Shown: positions 26,581 through 39,200, counted from the stretch's first letter. The stretch is 64,000 nucleotides of DNA from Archivesica marissinica (GCA_014843695.1 CM026397.1:42721734-42785733), one strand, 5' to 3'. Notes: generated by a model from the letters alone, not told the origin. Translations and numbers: made by a program.

Positions 26581-26880
26581 AATTGTTCTTTTCAATGACA
26601 CAAAGAAAATATATCACACTGCATTAAAAATGTTTTTAGTCCAGATTTGCAAACTATCGTGTGCTGGAACATCTAAATAGATTATGCTTGGAACAGCGTA
26701 CACTGTAAGACACGCCTTTTCTCGGGACGAACGGTGCCTAACACTGCGAATACGCAAGCCCGACCGTAACTTCGAGGGCGCATGTCAGCTGCATATCATT
26801 AGTTGTTGGGAACCCTCATACGAAACTGTATACAATCAGGGCACATACGTTCATTGAAGGAAATGCAATAGTGATGTAAA
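26581..26880. other. Spacer, nothing recognised
   Basis: About 300 bp with locally higher CpG content (aagcccgaccgtaacttcga near 26,757). No ORF of note, repeat or RNA feature seen. Confidence 0.4.
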
Positions 26881-27052
26881 TACAGTCAAACCTGTCTTAA
26901 GCAGCCAGTCAATGGACTCGCAGACAATGGCTGCTTACTGCTTAATAGAGGTCATATGTATAATAAAACACCATATTGGGAATGTGGAAACTGACTGCTT
27001 AATACAGGTTGGCTGCTCAATAGAGGTGACAACTAACACATATTTGACTGTA
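26881..27052. mobile_element. pogo/mariner-like MITE, copy 2
   Basis: Ends TACAGTCAAAC and ATTTGACTGTA (one mismatch) bound a 172-bp element sharing ggctgctt, taatagaggtca and aatacaggttgg with the copy at 22,037. TA dinucleotides at both ends fit a TA target. It is followed by about 220 bp of AT-rich spacer without a visible feature. Confidence 0.85.
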
Positions 27053-27276
27053 TAAGGGTTTTACTGTAATTGATTACGGGAGATTCACAACGACTGCAAT
27101 TATCGTTGTACTGTAGCCTACCTCCAAATGGCAGGACATAATTGCTTATATGCGTCACTAGTCTACTGTTTTACATAATAGCCCCATAATCATGTGATAT
27201 ACATGTATATTCCTGTCATATTCACAGTTTCCAAAATAATTTCTGTCGTAGTTGACATAATGAAACCCAGCCTTTC

Positions 27277-27400
27277 TAATGTAGCCCACAATAGAACACC
27301 GTTAGTTTACACGTGTTCCCAATATTATAGTTTTAATGTAGCCCACCACAATAGAACACCGTTAGTTTACACGTGGTTTATTTCCCAATATCATAGTTTT
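27277..27400. repeat. 63-bp satellite, first block
   Basis: Two units (aatgtagcccacaatagaac, accgttagtttacacgt, cccaatattatagtttt), one of the short form without agtttattt. The block is separated from the main array by a 525-bp spacer that is itself duplicated downstream. Confidence 0.93.
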
Positions 27401-27925
27401 AAAGAGACATTACATCGATGAAAACGCAAATGTCTGCAGAATGTAATTTGCTATTATATGGTATATTTTCCCCCCAAATATTTGCCTCAAAAAGTGAGTA
27501 TTTCAACAAATAAACAAACGTCGTATACGCGGTTTGTTGACATAACAAACTAATGTAAATATGGTCGACATTCATGCATAATACAAAGCGTTTATCTTGA
27601 ATACCACGAGTTATGCTACATATTTACCGTGATATATCACATGTGTGCCTATGCATATGTATTTGTAGACTGGTCTTAATTAAATTATCTCTAAGCGAAA
27701 GTATCGCGTGTTTAGTATTGACTTCAATGACAACAAACGTCAATTCAGGAGCATGGGTGACCGTTATATGAAATCCTACGTTCACGTTTGAAAGTTTGTA
27801 TACCACAAACATACTGTTAAATTGATTCAATGTTAATGGTCGATGTATTCAGAAGAATTTATAGTAGCAATTCATTTGTACGTGAACAAAGCATTTTATT
27901 TGCTTTTTACGATGTAATGTCGCTT
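27401..27925. other. 525-bp spacer, copy 1 of a 2,440-bp duplication
   Basis: This segment and 29,841-30,365 are nearly identical (I see only a handful of differences), placed exactly 2,440 bp apart and both embedded in the 63-bp satellite. Each holds a 68-codon minus-strand frame (here 27,624-27,830) whose only nucleotide difference between copies is a third-base change. The predicted product has no known domain or hydrophobic signal segment, so I treat it as an unproven ORF. Confidence 0.9.
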
Positions 27926-29840
27926 TAATGTAGCCCACAATAGAGCACCGTTAGTTTACACGTTTCCCCAATATTATAGTTTTAATGTAGCCCACAATAG
28001 AGCACCGTTAGTTTACACGTTTTCCAAATATTATAGTTTTAATGTAGCCCACAATAGAACACCGTTAGTTTACAAGTAGTTTATTTCCCAATATTATAGT
28101 TTTAATATAGCCCACTATAGAACACCGTTAGTCTACACGTAGTTTATTTCCCAATATTATAGTTTTAATGTAGCCCACAATAGAACACCGTTAGTCTACA
28201 CGTAGTTTATTTCCCAATATTATAGTTTTAATGTAGCCCACAATAGAACACCGTTAGTTTACACGCAGTTTATTTCCCAATATTATAGTTTTAATGTAGC
28301 CCACAATAGAACACCGTTAGTTTACATGTAGTTTATTTCCCAATATTATAGTTTTAATGTAGCCCACAATAGAACACCGTTAGTTTACATGTTTTCCCAA
28401 TATTATAGTTTTAATGTAGCCCACAATAGAACACCGTTAGTTTACACGTAGTTTATTTCCCAATATTATAGTTTTAATGTAGCCCACTATAGAACACTGT
28501 TAGTTTACACGTTTTCCCAATATTATAGTTTTAATGTAGCCCACAATAGAACACCGTTAGTTTACATGTAGTTTATTTCCCAATATTATAGTTTTAATGT
28601 AGCCCACAATAGAACACTGTTAGTCTACACATAGTTTATTTCCCAATATTATAGTTTTAATGTAGCCCACAATAGAACACCGTTAGTCTACACGTAGTTT
28701 ATTTCCCAATATTATAGTTTTAATGTAGCCCACAATAGAACACCGTGAGTCTACACGTAGTTTATTTCCCAATATTATAGTTTAATGTAGCCCACAATAG
28801 AACACCGTTAGTTTACATGTAGTTTATTTCCCAATATTATAGTTTTAATGTAGTCCACAATAGAACACCGTTAGTTTACATGTAGTTTATTTCCCAATAT
28901 TATAGTTTTAATGTAGGCCACAATAGAACACCGTTAGTTTACACGTAGTTTATTTCCCAATATTATAGTTTAATGTAGCCCACAATAGAACACCGTTAGT
29001 CTACACGTTTTCCAAATATTATAGTTTTAATGTAGTCCACAATAGAACACCGTTAGTTTACATGTAGTTTATTTCCCAATATTATAGTTTTAATGTAGCC
29101 CACAATAGAACACCGTTAGTCTACACGTAGTTTATTTCCCAATATTATAGTTTTAATGTAGCCCACAATAGAACACCGTTAGTTTACATGTAGTTTATTT
29201 CCCAATATTATAGTTTTAATGTAGCCCACAATAGAACACCGTTAGTCTACACGTAGTTTATTTCCCAATATTATAGTTTAATGTAGCCCACAATAGAACA
29301 CCGTTAGTTTACACGTTTTCCAAATATTATAGTTTTAATGTAGCCCACAATAGAACACCGTTAGTTTACATGTAGTTTATTTCCCAATATTATAGTTTTA
29401 ATGTAGCCCACAATAGAACACCGTTAGTTTACATGTAGTTTATTTCCCAATATTATAGTTTTAATGTAGCCCACAATAGAACACCGTTAGTTTACACGTA
29501 GTTTATTTCCCAATATTATAGTTTTAATGTAGCCCACAATAGAACACCGTTAGTTTACATGTAGTTTATTTCCCAATATTATAGTTTTAATGTAGCCCAC
29601 AATAGAACACCGTTAGTTTACATGTAGTTTATTTCCCAATATTATAGTTTTAATGTAGCCCACAATAGAACACCGTTAGTTTACATGTAGTTTATTTCCC
29701 AATATTATAGTTTTAATGTAGCCCACAATAGAACACCGTTAGTTTACATGTAGTTTATTTCCCAATATTATAGTTTTAATGTAGGCCACAATAGAACACC
29801 GTTAGTTTACACGTAGTTTATTTCTCAATATTATAGTTTT
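27926..29840. repeat. 63-bp satellite, second block, about 31 copies
   Basis: Units of 63 bp with cacgtagtttatttcccaat, alternating irregularly with units of about 54 bp that have cacgttttcccaat. Variation in tttaca/tctaca and cacg/catg forms repeated series. Several units lack one T in the tagttttaatg junction. Confidence 0.97.
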
Positions 29841-30365
29841 AAAGAGACATTACATCGATGAAAACGCAAATGTCTGCAGAATGTAATTTGCTAGTATATG
29901 GTCTATTTTCCCCCCAAATATTTGCCTCAAAAAGTGAGTATTTCAACAAATAAACAAACGTCGTATACGCGGTTTGTTGACATAACAAACTAATGTAAAT
30001 ATGGTCGACATTCATGCGTAATACAAAGCGTTTATCTTGAATACCACGAGTTATGCTACATATTTACCGTGATATATCACATGTGTGCCTATGCATATGT
30101 ATTTGTAGACTGGTCTTAATTAAATTATCTCTAAGGGAAAGTATCGCGTGTTTAGTATTGACTTCAATGACAACAAACGTCAATTCAGGAGCATGGGTGA
30201 CCGTTATATGAAATCCTACGTTCACGTTTGAAAGTTTGTATACCACAAACATACTGTTAAATTGATTCAATGTTAATGGTCGATGTATTCAGAAGAATTT
30301 ATAGTAGCAATTCATTTGTACGTGAAAAATGCATTTTATTTGCTTTTTACGATGTAATGTCGCTT
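29841..30365. other. 525-bp spacer, copy 2
   Basis: Second copy of the segment described at 27,401-27,925, including the same 68-codon minus-strand frame (30,064-30,270). Visible differences include ctagtatatggtct against ctattatatggtat, gcgtaatac against gcataatac, and gaaaaatgc against gaacaaagc. Confidence 0.9.
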
Positions 30366-31650
30366 TAATGTAGCCCACAATAGAACACCGTTAGTTTACA
30401 CGTTTTCCCAATATTATAGTTTTAATGTAGCCCACAATAGAACACCGTTAGTTTACAAGTAGTTTATTTCCCAATATTATAGTTTTAATATAGCCCACAA
30501 TAGAACACCGTTAGTTTATACGTGGTTTATTTCCCAATATTATAGTTTTAATGTAGCCCACAATAGAACACCGTTAGTCTACACGTAGTTTATTTCCCAA
30601 TGTTATAGTTTTAATGTAGCCCACAATAGAACACCGTTAGTCTACACGTAGTTTATTTCCCAATGTTATAGTTTTAATGTAGCCCACAATAGAACACCGT
30701 TAGTTTACACGTAGTTTATTTCCCAATGTTATAGTTTTAATGTAGCCCACAATAGAACACCGTTAGTCTACACGTAGTTTATTTCCCAATGTTATAGTTT
30801 TAATGTAGCCCACAATAGAACACCGTTAGTCTACACGTAGTTTATTTCCCAATGTTATAGTTTTAATGTAGCCCACAATAGAACACCGTTAGTCTACACG
30901 TAGTTTATTTCCCAATGTTATAGTTTTAATGTAGCCCACAATAGAACACCGTTAGTCTACACGTAGTTTATTTCCCAATGTTATAGTTTTAATGTAGCCC
31001 ACAATAGAACACCGTTAGTCTACACGTAGTTTATTTCCCAATGTTATAGTTTTAATGTAGCCCACAATAGAACACCGTTAGTCTACACGTAGTTTATTTC
31101 CCAATGTTATAGTTTTAATGTAGCCCACAATAGAACACCGTTAGTCTACACGTAGTTTATTTCCCAATGTTATAGTTTTAATGTAGCCCACAATAGAACA
31201 CCGTTAGTTTACACGCAGTTTTTTTCCCAATATTATAGTTTAATGTAGCCCACAATAGAACACCGTTAGTTTACACGTTTTCCCAATATTATAGTTTAAT
31301 GTAGCCCACAATAGAACACCGTTAGTTTACACGTTTTCCCAATATTATAGTTTAATGTAGCCCACAATAGAACACCGTTAGTTTACATGTAGTTTATTTC
31401 GCAATGTTATAGTTTTAATGTAGCCCACAATAGAACACCGTTAGTTTACACGTTTTCCCAATATTATAGTTTAATGTAGCCCACAATAGAACACCGTTAG
31501 TTTACATGTAGTTTATTTCCCAATGTTATAGTTTTAATGTAGCCCACAATAGAACACCGTTAGTTTACACGTTTTCCCAATATTATAGTTTAATGTAGCC
31601 CACAATAGAACACCGTTAGTTTACATGTAGTTTATTTCGCAATATTATAG
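30366..31650. repeat. 63-bp satellite, third block, about 21 copies
   Basis: Continues the same satellite. A central run of about ten units with tctacacgtagtttattt and caatgttatag is almost invariant, which points to recent local amplification. The right edge mixes short and long units and runs straight into the dispersed repeat at 31,651. Confidence 0.97.
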
Positions 31651-32123
31651 TTTGAACAATGCATACACTACACATATCAAAATACAGAAAAGGATTAGAA
31701 TGAAAGACTTTTATAATTCTTCTCTCAAGACTTGCAATTGGTCTAATGAATTCCACCAGTTTAAACATTTGGTGCGGGCCGTTGTCTAATGTTGTTAAAA
31801 CTTGTGGCCCAAACCATTTGTATTTTCATGCTATGTATTTATCTTTATGTGTATGACATATGTACTATTGATTTGCAATAAAATATGGTTAAATAAACAG
31901 TTTTAATGTACTAAACACTGTTGAAAAACATATAATGGTATATTGACTAGGACATTCTTTGTCGGTTCGGCTCACGTCGTAGCTCCGTAACAATTCATAC
32001 TATTTGTATTTGCGTTAATCATAGTGTAATAAACCATGGTTAGTTGTTCCGAGCGCCGGAAGTAACCACTTAGGCCTACGACCGGCATGCGTGCTTAATT
32101 CCTACGCGTACTCCAAACCATGC
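31651..32123. other. Dispersed repeat, copy B, and spacer
   Basis: 31,651-31,745 is the inverse of 11,955-12,055 (gaacaatgcatac, ggattagaatg, ataattcttctc). The dispersed repeat therefore borders the 63-bp satellite, whose unit resembles the element's own next bases. The rest of the spacer has ttgcaataaaatatgg near 31,873, possibly an old retroelement 3' end. No gene seen up to the end of the minus-strand gene at 32,260. Confidence 0.55.
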
Positions 32124-32129
32124 TTTATT
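32124..32129 (-). promoter_or_regulatory. Candidate poly(A) signal
   Basis: AATAAA on the minus strand, about 130 bp beyond the stop codon of the membrane-protein ORF. It is the nearest canonical signal; assignment is by position only. Confidence 0.45.
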
Positions 32130-32259
32130 AGCCAATAAATAACCGAAGGACACATGCCACATTATTTCTTATCTCACATACAGTGTAATTTTAGGTAATT
32201 TTTGTAACAGGAATATGACTGATTAAAGTTTTTAATAGCTAATAGCACAAAACAAACTG

Positions 32260-32976
32260 TCATAATATGAAGGTGGAATGCCTTCTCGGTGCCGATAAAG
32301 TGAGAATCTCCTGGTCAGCTAACGCACTCCAGTTGGATCCCCGTTTACCATGACTGTTGGCCGGTTTACTGTGAGTATGCACAGATACCGAGCTTTTCCG
32401 TCTTGGGCTAACTATATCACTATCACGTGACATTCTCCGCGTTGGGGCCAGTCTTTGTGGAGATGTGAATATTGGTGAACTGCAGTTTGAACTAATAGAA
32501 TTGAGATCAGGAGATACATATAATGTAATGGAGAGTCGCTTGGCTCTGCTATTCAGTTGGGCGTTATGGAAATAATACGCTATACACAGGAATATACAAA
32601 TGCTCACAGCTGCAGTAGGACCGGCAATGATCATCGCTAACGGTAGCTCCTTCTTCCGGCCCTTAAATGCTGCTTTCATTAAGACGAGGGAGTTGTTATT
32701 CTCCATTTCCTGTTTGACAGACCCATTTTGAAAAACAATTCCGATTGATGCATTAAATTGATTGTCCATCGGCGCAGAGTTCGCCCACGTGTCATTGAAG
32801 AGAACAGATTTATCCACAGTGGCATTCAAATCCTCTGGCACTGATTTCGCAGAGTAAATCTCTTTTGTGTACGGAACATTATTTTTCATTGTTCCGAGCA
32901 ATTGACAGTCAGTAACTCGGAACTCCATTGACAGATATATGATTATTGTCAGCAATGTTAACGGATCACATTTCAT
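32260..32976 (-). CDS. Small type I membrane protein, family unknown
   Basis: I do not recognise the family. The frame opens at an ATG at 33,054 (264 codons), but the second ATG at 32,976 is preferred because it starts a good signal peptide (MKCDPLTLLTIIIYLS). Numbering from the first ATG, a short ectodomain (about 50-136) has five N-x-S/T sequons (N77, N87, N101, N110, N120). A transmembrane segment spans 137-162 (LPLAMIIAGPTAAVSICIFL then CIAYYF). A basic, Ser-rich cytoplasmic tail of about 100 residues carries three RRxS motifs (RRMS, RRKS, RRHS), the consensus for protein kinase A-type phosphorylation. This order of features is hard to get by chance. It may be an intronless gene or a terminal exon. 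It sits alone between satellite blocks with no clear partner. Receptor or adhesion functions are possible but not shown. Confidence 0.65.
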   Translation of the reverse strand: MKCDPLTLLTIIIYLSMEFRVTDCQLLGTMKNNVPYTKEIYSAKSVPEDLNATVDKSVLFNDTWANSAPMDNQFNASIGIVFQNGSVKQEMENNNSLVLMKAAFKGRKKELPLAMIIAGPTAAVSICIFLCIAYYFHNAQLNSRAKRLSITLYVSPDLNSISSNCSSPIFTSPQRLAPTRRMSRDSDIVSPRRKSSVSVHTHSKPANSHGKRGSNWSALADQEILTLSAPRRHSTFIL

Positions 32977-33286
32977 GTTGTTAGCTACAGTCTTGTATTG
33001 AGAACTGGTCTCTTGTTTAGAAACATTATTGCATACTATACATTGTTTGTTCATACGAAACCCATCTGCTACATAATCCTAGCTTGATACGTGTCTGTGT
33101 TTATGTTTCCCAGTTAATGCTGTTCAGCTGGAGTCACGTATTGTGAACACGTCTCTGTTTTAAAACCATACTGCCATTGCATACATAAGCATCCGTATAT
33201 TTTAATGGTCTACTTTTTATATCGCTGTGAGGTTAATACAGACATGATACATTATATAAACATATATAAGTCGTTGGTATACTAAC

Positions 33287-33417
33287 CAAGTCTTTGTTCT
33301 ATTATCTATGTGTGTAACAGATGCAACGTGTATGTGTTCAGGTGCCTCTCCTAGTACAGTGCCAATAACTACATCGAAGTTCGTTAGAATACAAGCAACC
33401 ATTACCGGACCGTAACT
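33287..33417 (-). CDS. Possible internal exon (weak)
   Basis: A minus-strand frame of about 43 codons (including VACILTNFDVVIGTVLGEAP) ends at a good donor-like site, G followed by GTTAGT, at 33,286. It could start after an AAG at 33,418-33,420, but the acceptor lacks a good pyrimidine tract. The frame continues past the donor to a stop at 33,217. It lies 230 bp upstream of the membrane-protein ORF on the same strand and could be an exon of that or another gene. Only transcript data would settle it. Confidence 0.2.
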
Positions 33418-33436
33418 TATTAGAGTCCGTCCTCGT

Positions 33437-33767
33437 AATTACACGTGCAGATCTCGCGATTACACGTGCAGATCTCGCGATTACACCTGCAGATCTCGCG
33501 ATTACACGTGCAGATCTCGTGATTACACCTGCAGATCTCGCGATTACACCTGCAGATCTCGCGATTACACCTGCAGATCTCGCGATTACACGTGCAAATC
33601 TCGCGATTACACGTGCAGATCTCGCGATTTCACCTGCAGATCTCGCGATTTCACCTGCAGATCTCGCGATTTCACGTGCAGATCTCGCGATTACACGTGC
33701 AGATCTCGCGATTACACGTGCAGATCTCGCGATTTCACCTGCAGATCTCGCGATTTCACGTGCAGAT
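33437..33767. repeat. 21-bp minisatellite built of palindromes, about 16 copies
   Basis: The unit gcagatctcgcgattacac plus gt or ct is packed with palindromes: AGATCT, TCGCGA, and at the junction either CACGTG or CTGCAG depending on one base. Two junction types and tacac/ttcac variants occur in mixed order. Two plus-strand frames are open because the unit is seven codons long; this is not taken as coding. Confidence 0.97.
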
Positions 33768-34461
33768 CAAAGAACAAACCTCTTTCATCTATGACCGTTG
33801 GAAACAAAGTTACCTTCCCATAAACAACGTTTCCGTGGTAACAGTTACCCACAACTGAACTACATTGTGATTATGTTAATAGGGACGTAGTGGCATGATA
33901 TCATGTCGAGTCAGCGCCGGTTGTAGATGTTGTCTTGACTTTCAAACAATTGCAGTTTACATCTTAAGTATATACATTGTATACGTGTCACTTTGTATTT
34001 TTCACAGTCACTGGACTCATAACATATATCACACGTGCATGCGTGCAATTCATCTATGTATAATCAATGTGCTGTTCGCATATGATTTATTAATAAACTG
34101 ATGTTATGCTATGTTAACATATTATTTCCGCGCTTTAATTTCTAGAAACCATTAAGCGTTGTAGTTTCTATGTACACTGCCTTGTTCAATATTTATAAAT
34201 CCTCAGAAAATAGGAGAATAGTTCACGTATTTCGTAAAAGAATATTTATTAGAGCATTTATATTACATGCATTTACTGTTTCCTACATATATAATTATAT
34301 ATTTCCAAATACACGAATTCATTTCTTTATCAAATTAATATAACTCAATTTTCCTAGTCAAAACCACCGGCCGCAATATTCGAAACGTTTTGGATGAATC
34401 ACCGATACCACAGGCTGATAATAGATCTGCGTGTTGAAAAAACCTATAACCCATCCAAGAA
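33768..34461. other. AT-rich spacer, no gene recognised
   Basis: About 690 bp between two minisatellites. Open frames are short and AT-driven. Nothing resembling a domain, tRNA or transposon end was found. Confidence 0.45.
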
Positions 34462-34855
34462 AGAGACAGCCAGCTAGCTATACGTACAGAGACAGCCAGC
34501 TAGTTATACGTACAGAGACAGCCAGCTAGCTATACGTACAGAGACAGCCAGCTAGCTATACGTACAGAGACAGCCAGCTAGCTATACGTACAGAGACAGC
34601 CAGCTAGCTATACGTACAGAGACAGCCAGCTAGTTATACGTACAGAGACAGCCAGCTAGCTATACGTACAGAGACAGCCAGCTAGCTATACGTACAGAGA
34701 CAGCCAGCTAGCTATACGTACAGAGACAGCCAGCTAGCTATACGTACAGAGACAGCCAGCTAGCTATACGTACAGAGACAGCCAGCTAGTATAGGGGTGT
34801 TGTGGGGTGTTTGGGGTGTATACGTACAGAGACAGCCAGCTAGCTATACGTACAG
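34462..34855. repeat. 26-bp minisatellite, about 15 copies
   Basis: Unit tacgtacagagacagccagc then tagcta; two or three units have tagtta. One unit near 34,788-34,816 is interrupted by a G/T-rich insert (ggggtgttgtggggtg). Confidence 0.96.
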
Positions 34856-34916
34856 AGGAATAGTCAAATACAAAGTATCAAACATGAACAGGAAATGCAA
34901 TATTTTCTTTGCAATT

Positions 34917-35941
34917 AACGTGGCAGCCACCGATAGTTTAATATAAGTGTTTATCTAGTGAGATTGTGTAGTGTTTTACGTGGCCGCCACCAATAGTTTA
35001 ATATAAGTGTTTATCTAGTGAGATTGTGTAGTGTTTTACGTGGCAGCCACCGATAGTTTAATATAAGTGTTTATCTAGTGAGATTGTGTAGTGTTTTACG
35101 TGGCATCCACCGATAGTTTAATATAAGTGTTTATCTAGTGAGATTGTGTAGTGTTTTAAGTGGCAGTCACCGATAGTTTAATATAAGTGTTTATCTAGTG
35201 AGATTGTGTAGTGTTTTACGTGGCAGCCACCGATAGTTTAATATAAGTGTTTATCTAGTGAGATTGTGTAATGTTTTACGTGGCAGCCACCGATAGTTTA
35301 ATATAAGTGTTTATCTAGTGAGATTGTGTAGTGTTTTACGTGGTAGCCACCGATAGTTTAATATAAGTGTTTATCTAGTGAGATTGTGTAATGTTTTACG
35401 TGGCAGCCACCGATAGTTTAATATAAGTGTTTTATCTAGTGAGATTGTGTAATATTTTACGTGGCAGCCACCTTTAGTTTAATATAAGTGTTTATCTAGT
35501 GAGATTGTGTAATGTTTTACGTGGCAGCCACCTTTAGTTTAATATAAGTGTTTATCTAGTGAGATTGTGTAATGTTTTACGTGGCAGCCACCTTTAGTTT
35601 AATATAAGTGTTTATCTAGTGAGATTGTGTAATGTTTTACGTGGCCGCCACCGATAGTTTAATATAAGTGTTTATCTAGTGAGATTGTGTAGTGTTTTAC
35701 GTGGCAGCCACGGATAGTTTAATATAAGTGTTTTATCTAGTGAGATTGTGTAGTGTTTTACGTGGCAGCCACCGATAGTTTAATATAAGTGTTTATCTAG
35801 TGATATTGTGTAGTGTTTTACGTGGCAGCCACCGATAGTTTAATATAAGTGTTTATCTAGTGAAATTGTGTAGTGTTTTACGTGGTAGCCACATATAGTT
35901 TAATATAAGTGTTTATCTAGTGAGATTGTGTAGTGTTTTAT
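34917..35941. repeat. 60-bp minisatellite, 17 copies
   Basis: Unit acgtggcagccaccgatagt, ttaatataagtgtttatcta, gtgagattgtgtagtgtttt. ccgata/cctta and gtagtg/gtaatg variants are grouped in neighbouring units. Two units have an extra T in gttttatc. Confidence 0.97.
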
Positions 35942-36253
35942 ATATTTGATTGTTCTACTGCAGAAGCTGTGGTGAAGTCTTTACAAGTATTAATTCTGGT
36001 AATATTAATATGCTGTTCACAAGCGGTATCCCACACTAATAGTGTCATGTCCTTATGGTTTGCGGATCTGTAAAAGATGTCAGTATCCCGGTACACAATA
36101 TTATATATTGCACTCCTAAGTGGGCAATATGAAACATATCACCCAGAGAACATGAATACGCTGAGGTTAATAATTTAATATGCAAGTGTCTAGGGGGTGA
36201 TATGTTTAACATTGCCAACTCAGGAATGCAATATTAATTGTATTATACCGAAC
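35942..36253. other. Spacer, nothing recognised
   Basis: About 310 bp between the 60-bp and 40-bp arrays with no repeat, ORF of note or RNA feature. ggcaatatgaaacatatcac near 36,123 and gggtgatatgtttaacattg near 36,195 are imperfect inverse copies. Confidence 0.4.
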
Positions 36254-39200
36254 CAGATACATGTACGAGTATATGAAAGGATTCCACTTGTCCCAGATAC
36301 ATGTACCAGTATATGAAAGGATTCCACTCCAGTACATACAGTATATGAAAGGATTCTTGTCCAGATACATGTACCAGTATATGAAAGGATTCCACTTGTC
36401 CCAGATACATGTACCAGTATATGAAAGGATTCCACTTGTCCCAGATACATGTACCAGTATATGAAAGGATTCCACTTGTCCCAGATACATGTACCAGTAT
36501 ATGAAAGGATTCCACTTGTCCCAGATACATGTACCAGTATATGAAAGGATTCCACTTGTCTCAGATACATGTACCAGTATATGAAAGGATTCCACTTGTC
36601 TCAGATACATGTACCAGTATATGAAAGGATTCCACTTGTCCCAGATACATGTACCAGTATATGAAAGGATTCCACTTGTCCCAGATACATGTACCAGTAT
36701 ATGAAAGGATTCCACTTGTCCCAGATACATGTACGAGTATATGAAAGGATTCCACTTGTCCAGATACATGTACCAGTATATGAAAGGATTCCACTTGCCC
36801 AGATACATGTACAGTATATGAAAGGATTCCACTGTCCCAGATACATGTACCAGTATATGAAAGGATTCCACTTGTCCCAGATACATGTACCAGTATATGA
36901 AAGGATTCCACTTGTCCCAGATACATGTACCAGTATATGAAAGGATTCCACTTGTCCCAGACATGTCAGTATATGAAAGGATTCCATTGTCCCAGATACA
37001 TGTACCAGTATATGAAAGGATTCCACTTGTCCCAGATACATGTACCAGTATATGAAAGGATTCCACTTGTCCCAGATACATGTACCAGTATATGAAAGGA
37101 TTCCACTTGTCCCAGATACATGTACCAGTATATGAAAGGATTCCACTTGTCCCAGATACATGTACCAGTATATGAAAGGATTCCACTTGTCCCAGATACA
37201 TGTACCAGTATATGAAAGGATTCCACTTGTCCCAGATACATGTACCAGTATATGAAAGGATTCCACTTGTCCCAGATACATGTACCAGTATATGAAAGGA
37301 TTCCACTTGTCCCAGATACATGTACGAGTATATGAAAGGATTCCACTTGTCCCAGATACATGTACCAGTATATGAAAGGATTCCACTTGTCCCAGATACA
37401 TGTACCAGTATATGAAAGGATTCCACTTGTCCCAGATACATGTACGAGTATATGAAAGGATTCCACTTGTCCCAGATACATGTACGAGTATATGAAAGGA
37501 TTCCACTTGTCCCAGATACATGTACCAGTATATGAAAGGATTCCACTTGTCCCAGATACATGTACCAGTATATGAAAGGATTCCACTTGTCCCAGATACA
37601 TGTACCAGTATATGAAAGGATTCCACTTGTCCCAGATACATGTACCAGTATATGAAAGGATTCCACTTGTCCCAGATACATGTACCAGTATATGAAAGGA
37701 TTCCACTTGTCCCAGATACATGTACCAGTATATGAAAGGATTCCACTTGTCCCAGATACATGTACCAGTATATGAAAGGATTCCACTTGTCCCAGATACA
37801 TGTACCAGTATATGAAAGGATTCCACTTGTCCCAGATACATGTACCAGTATATGAAAGGATTCCACTTGTCCCAGATACATGTACGAGTATATGAAAGGA
37901 TTCCACTTGTCCCAGATACATGTACGAGTATATGAAAGGATTCCACTTGTCCCAGATACATGTACCAGTATATGAAAGGATTCCACTTGTCCCAGATACA
38001 TGTACCAGTATATGAAAGGATTCCACTTGTCCCAGATACATGTACCAGTATATGAAAGGATTCCACTTGTCCCAGATACATGTACCAGTATATGAAAGGA
38101 TTCCACTTGTCCCAGATACATGTACCAGTATATGAAAGGATTCCACTTGTCCCAGATACATGTACCAGTATATGAAAGGATTCCACTTGTCCCAGATACA
38201 TGTACCAGTATATGAAAGGATTCCACTTGTCCCAGATACATGTACCAGTATATGAAAGGATTCCACTTGTCCCAGATACATGTACCAGTATATGAAAGGA
38301 TTCCACTTGTCTCAGATACATGTACCAGTATATGAAAGGATTCCACTTGTCTCAGATACATGTACCAGTATATGAAAGGATTCCACTTGTCCCAGATACA
38401 TGTACCAGTATATGAAAGGATTCCACTTGTCTCAGATACATGTACCAGTATATGAAAGGATTCCACTTGTCCCAGATACATATACAAGTATATGAAAGGA
38501 TTCCTATTGTCCCAGATACATATACAAGTATATGAAAGGATTCCACTTGTCTCAGATACATGTACCAGTATATGAAAGGATTCCACTTGTCTCAGATACA
38601 TGTACCAGTATATGAAAGGATTCCACTTGTCTCAGATACATGTACCAGTATATGAAAGGATTCCACTTGTCTCAGATACATGTACCAGTATATGAAAGGA
38701 TTCCACGTGTCCCAGATACATGTACCAGTATATGAAAGGATTCCACTTGTCCCAGATACATGTACCAGTATATGAAAGGATTCCACTTGTCCCAGATACA
38801 TGTACCAGTATATGAAAGGATTCCACTTGTCCCAGATACATGTACCAGTATATGAAAGGATTCCACTTGTCCCAGATACATGTACCAGTATATGAAAGGA
38901 TTCCACTTGTCTCAGATACATGTACCAGTATATGAAAGGATTCCACTTGTCCCAGATACATGTACCAGTATATGAAAGGATTCCACTTGTCCCAGATACA
39001 TGTACCAGTATATGAAAGGATTCCACTTGTCCCAGATACATGTACCAGTATATGAAAGGATTCCACTTGTCCCAGATACATGTACCAGTATATGAAAGGA
39101 TTCCACGTGTCCCAGATACATGTACCAGTATATGAAAGGATTCCACTTGTCTCAGATACATGTACCAGTATATGAAAGGATTCCACTTGTCCCAGATACA

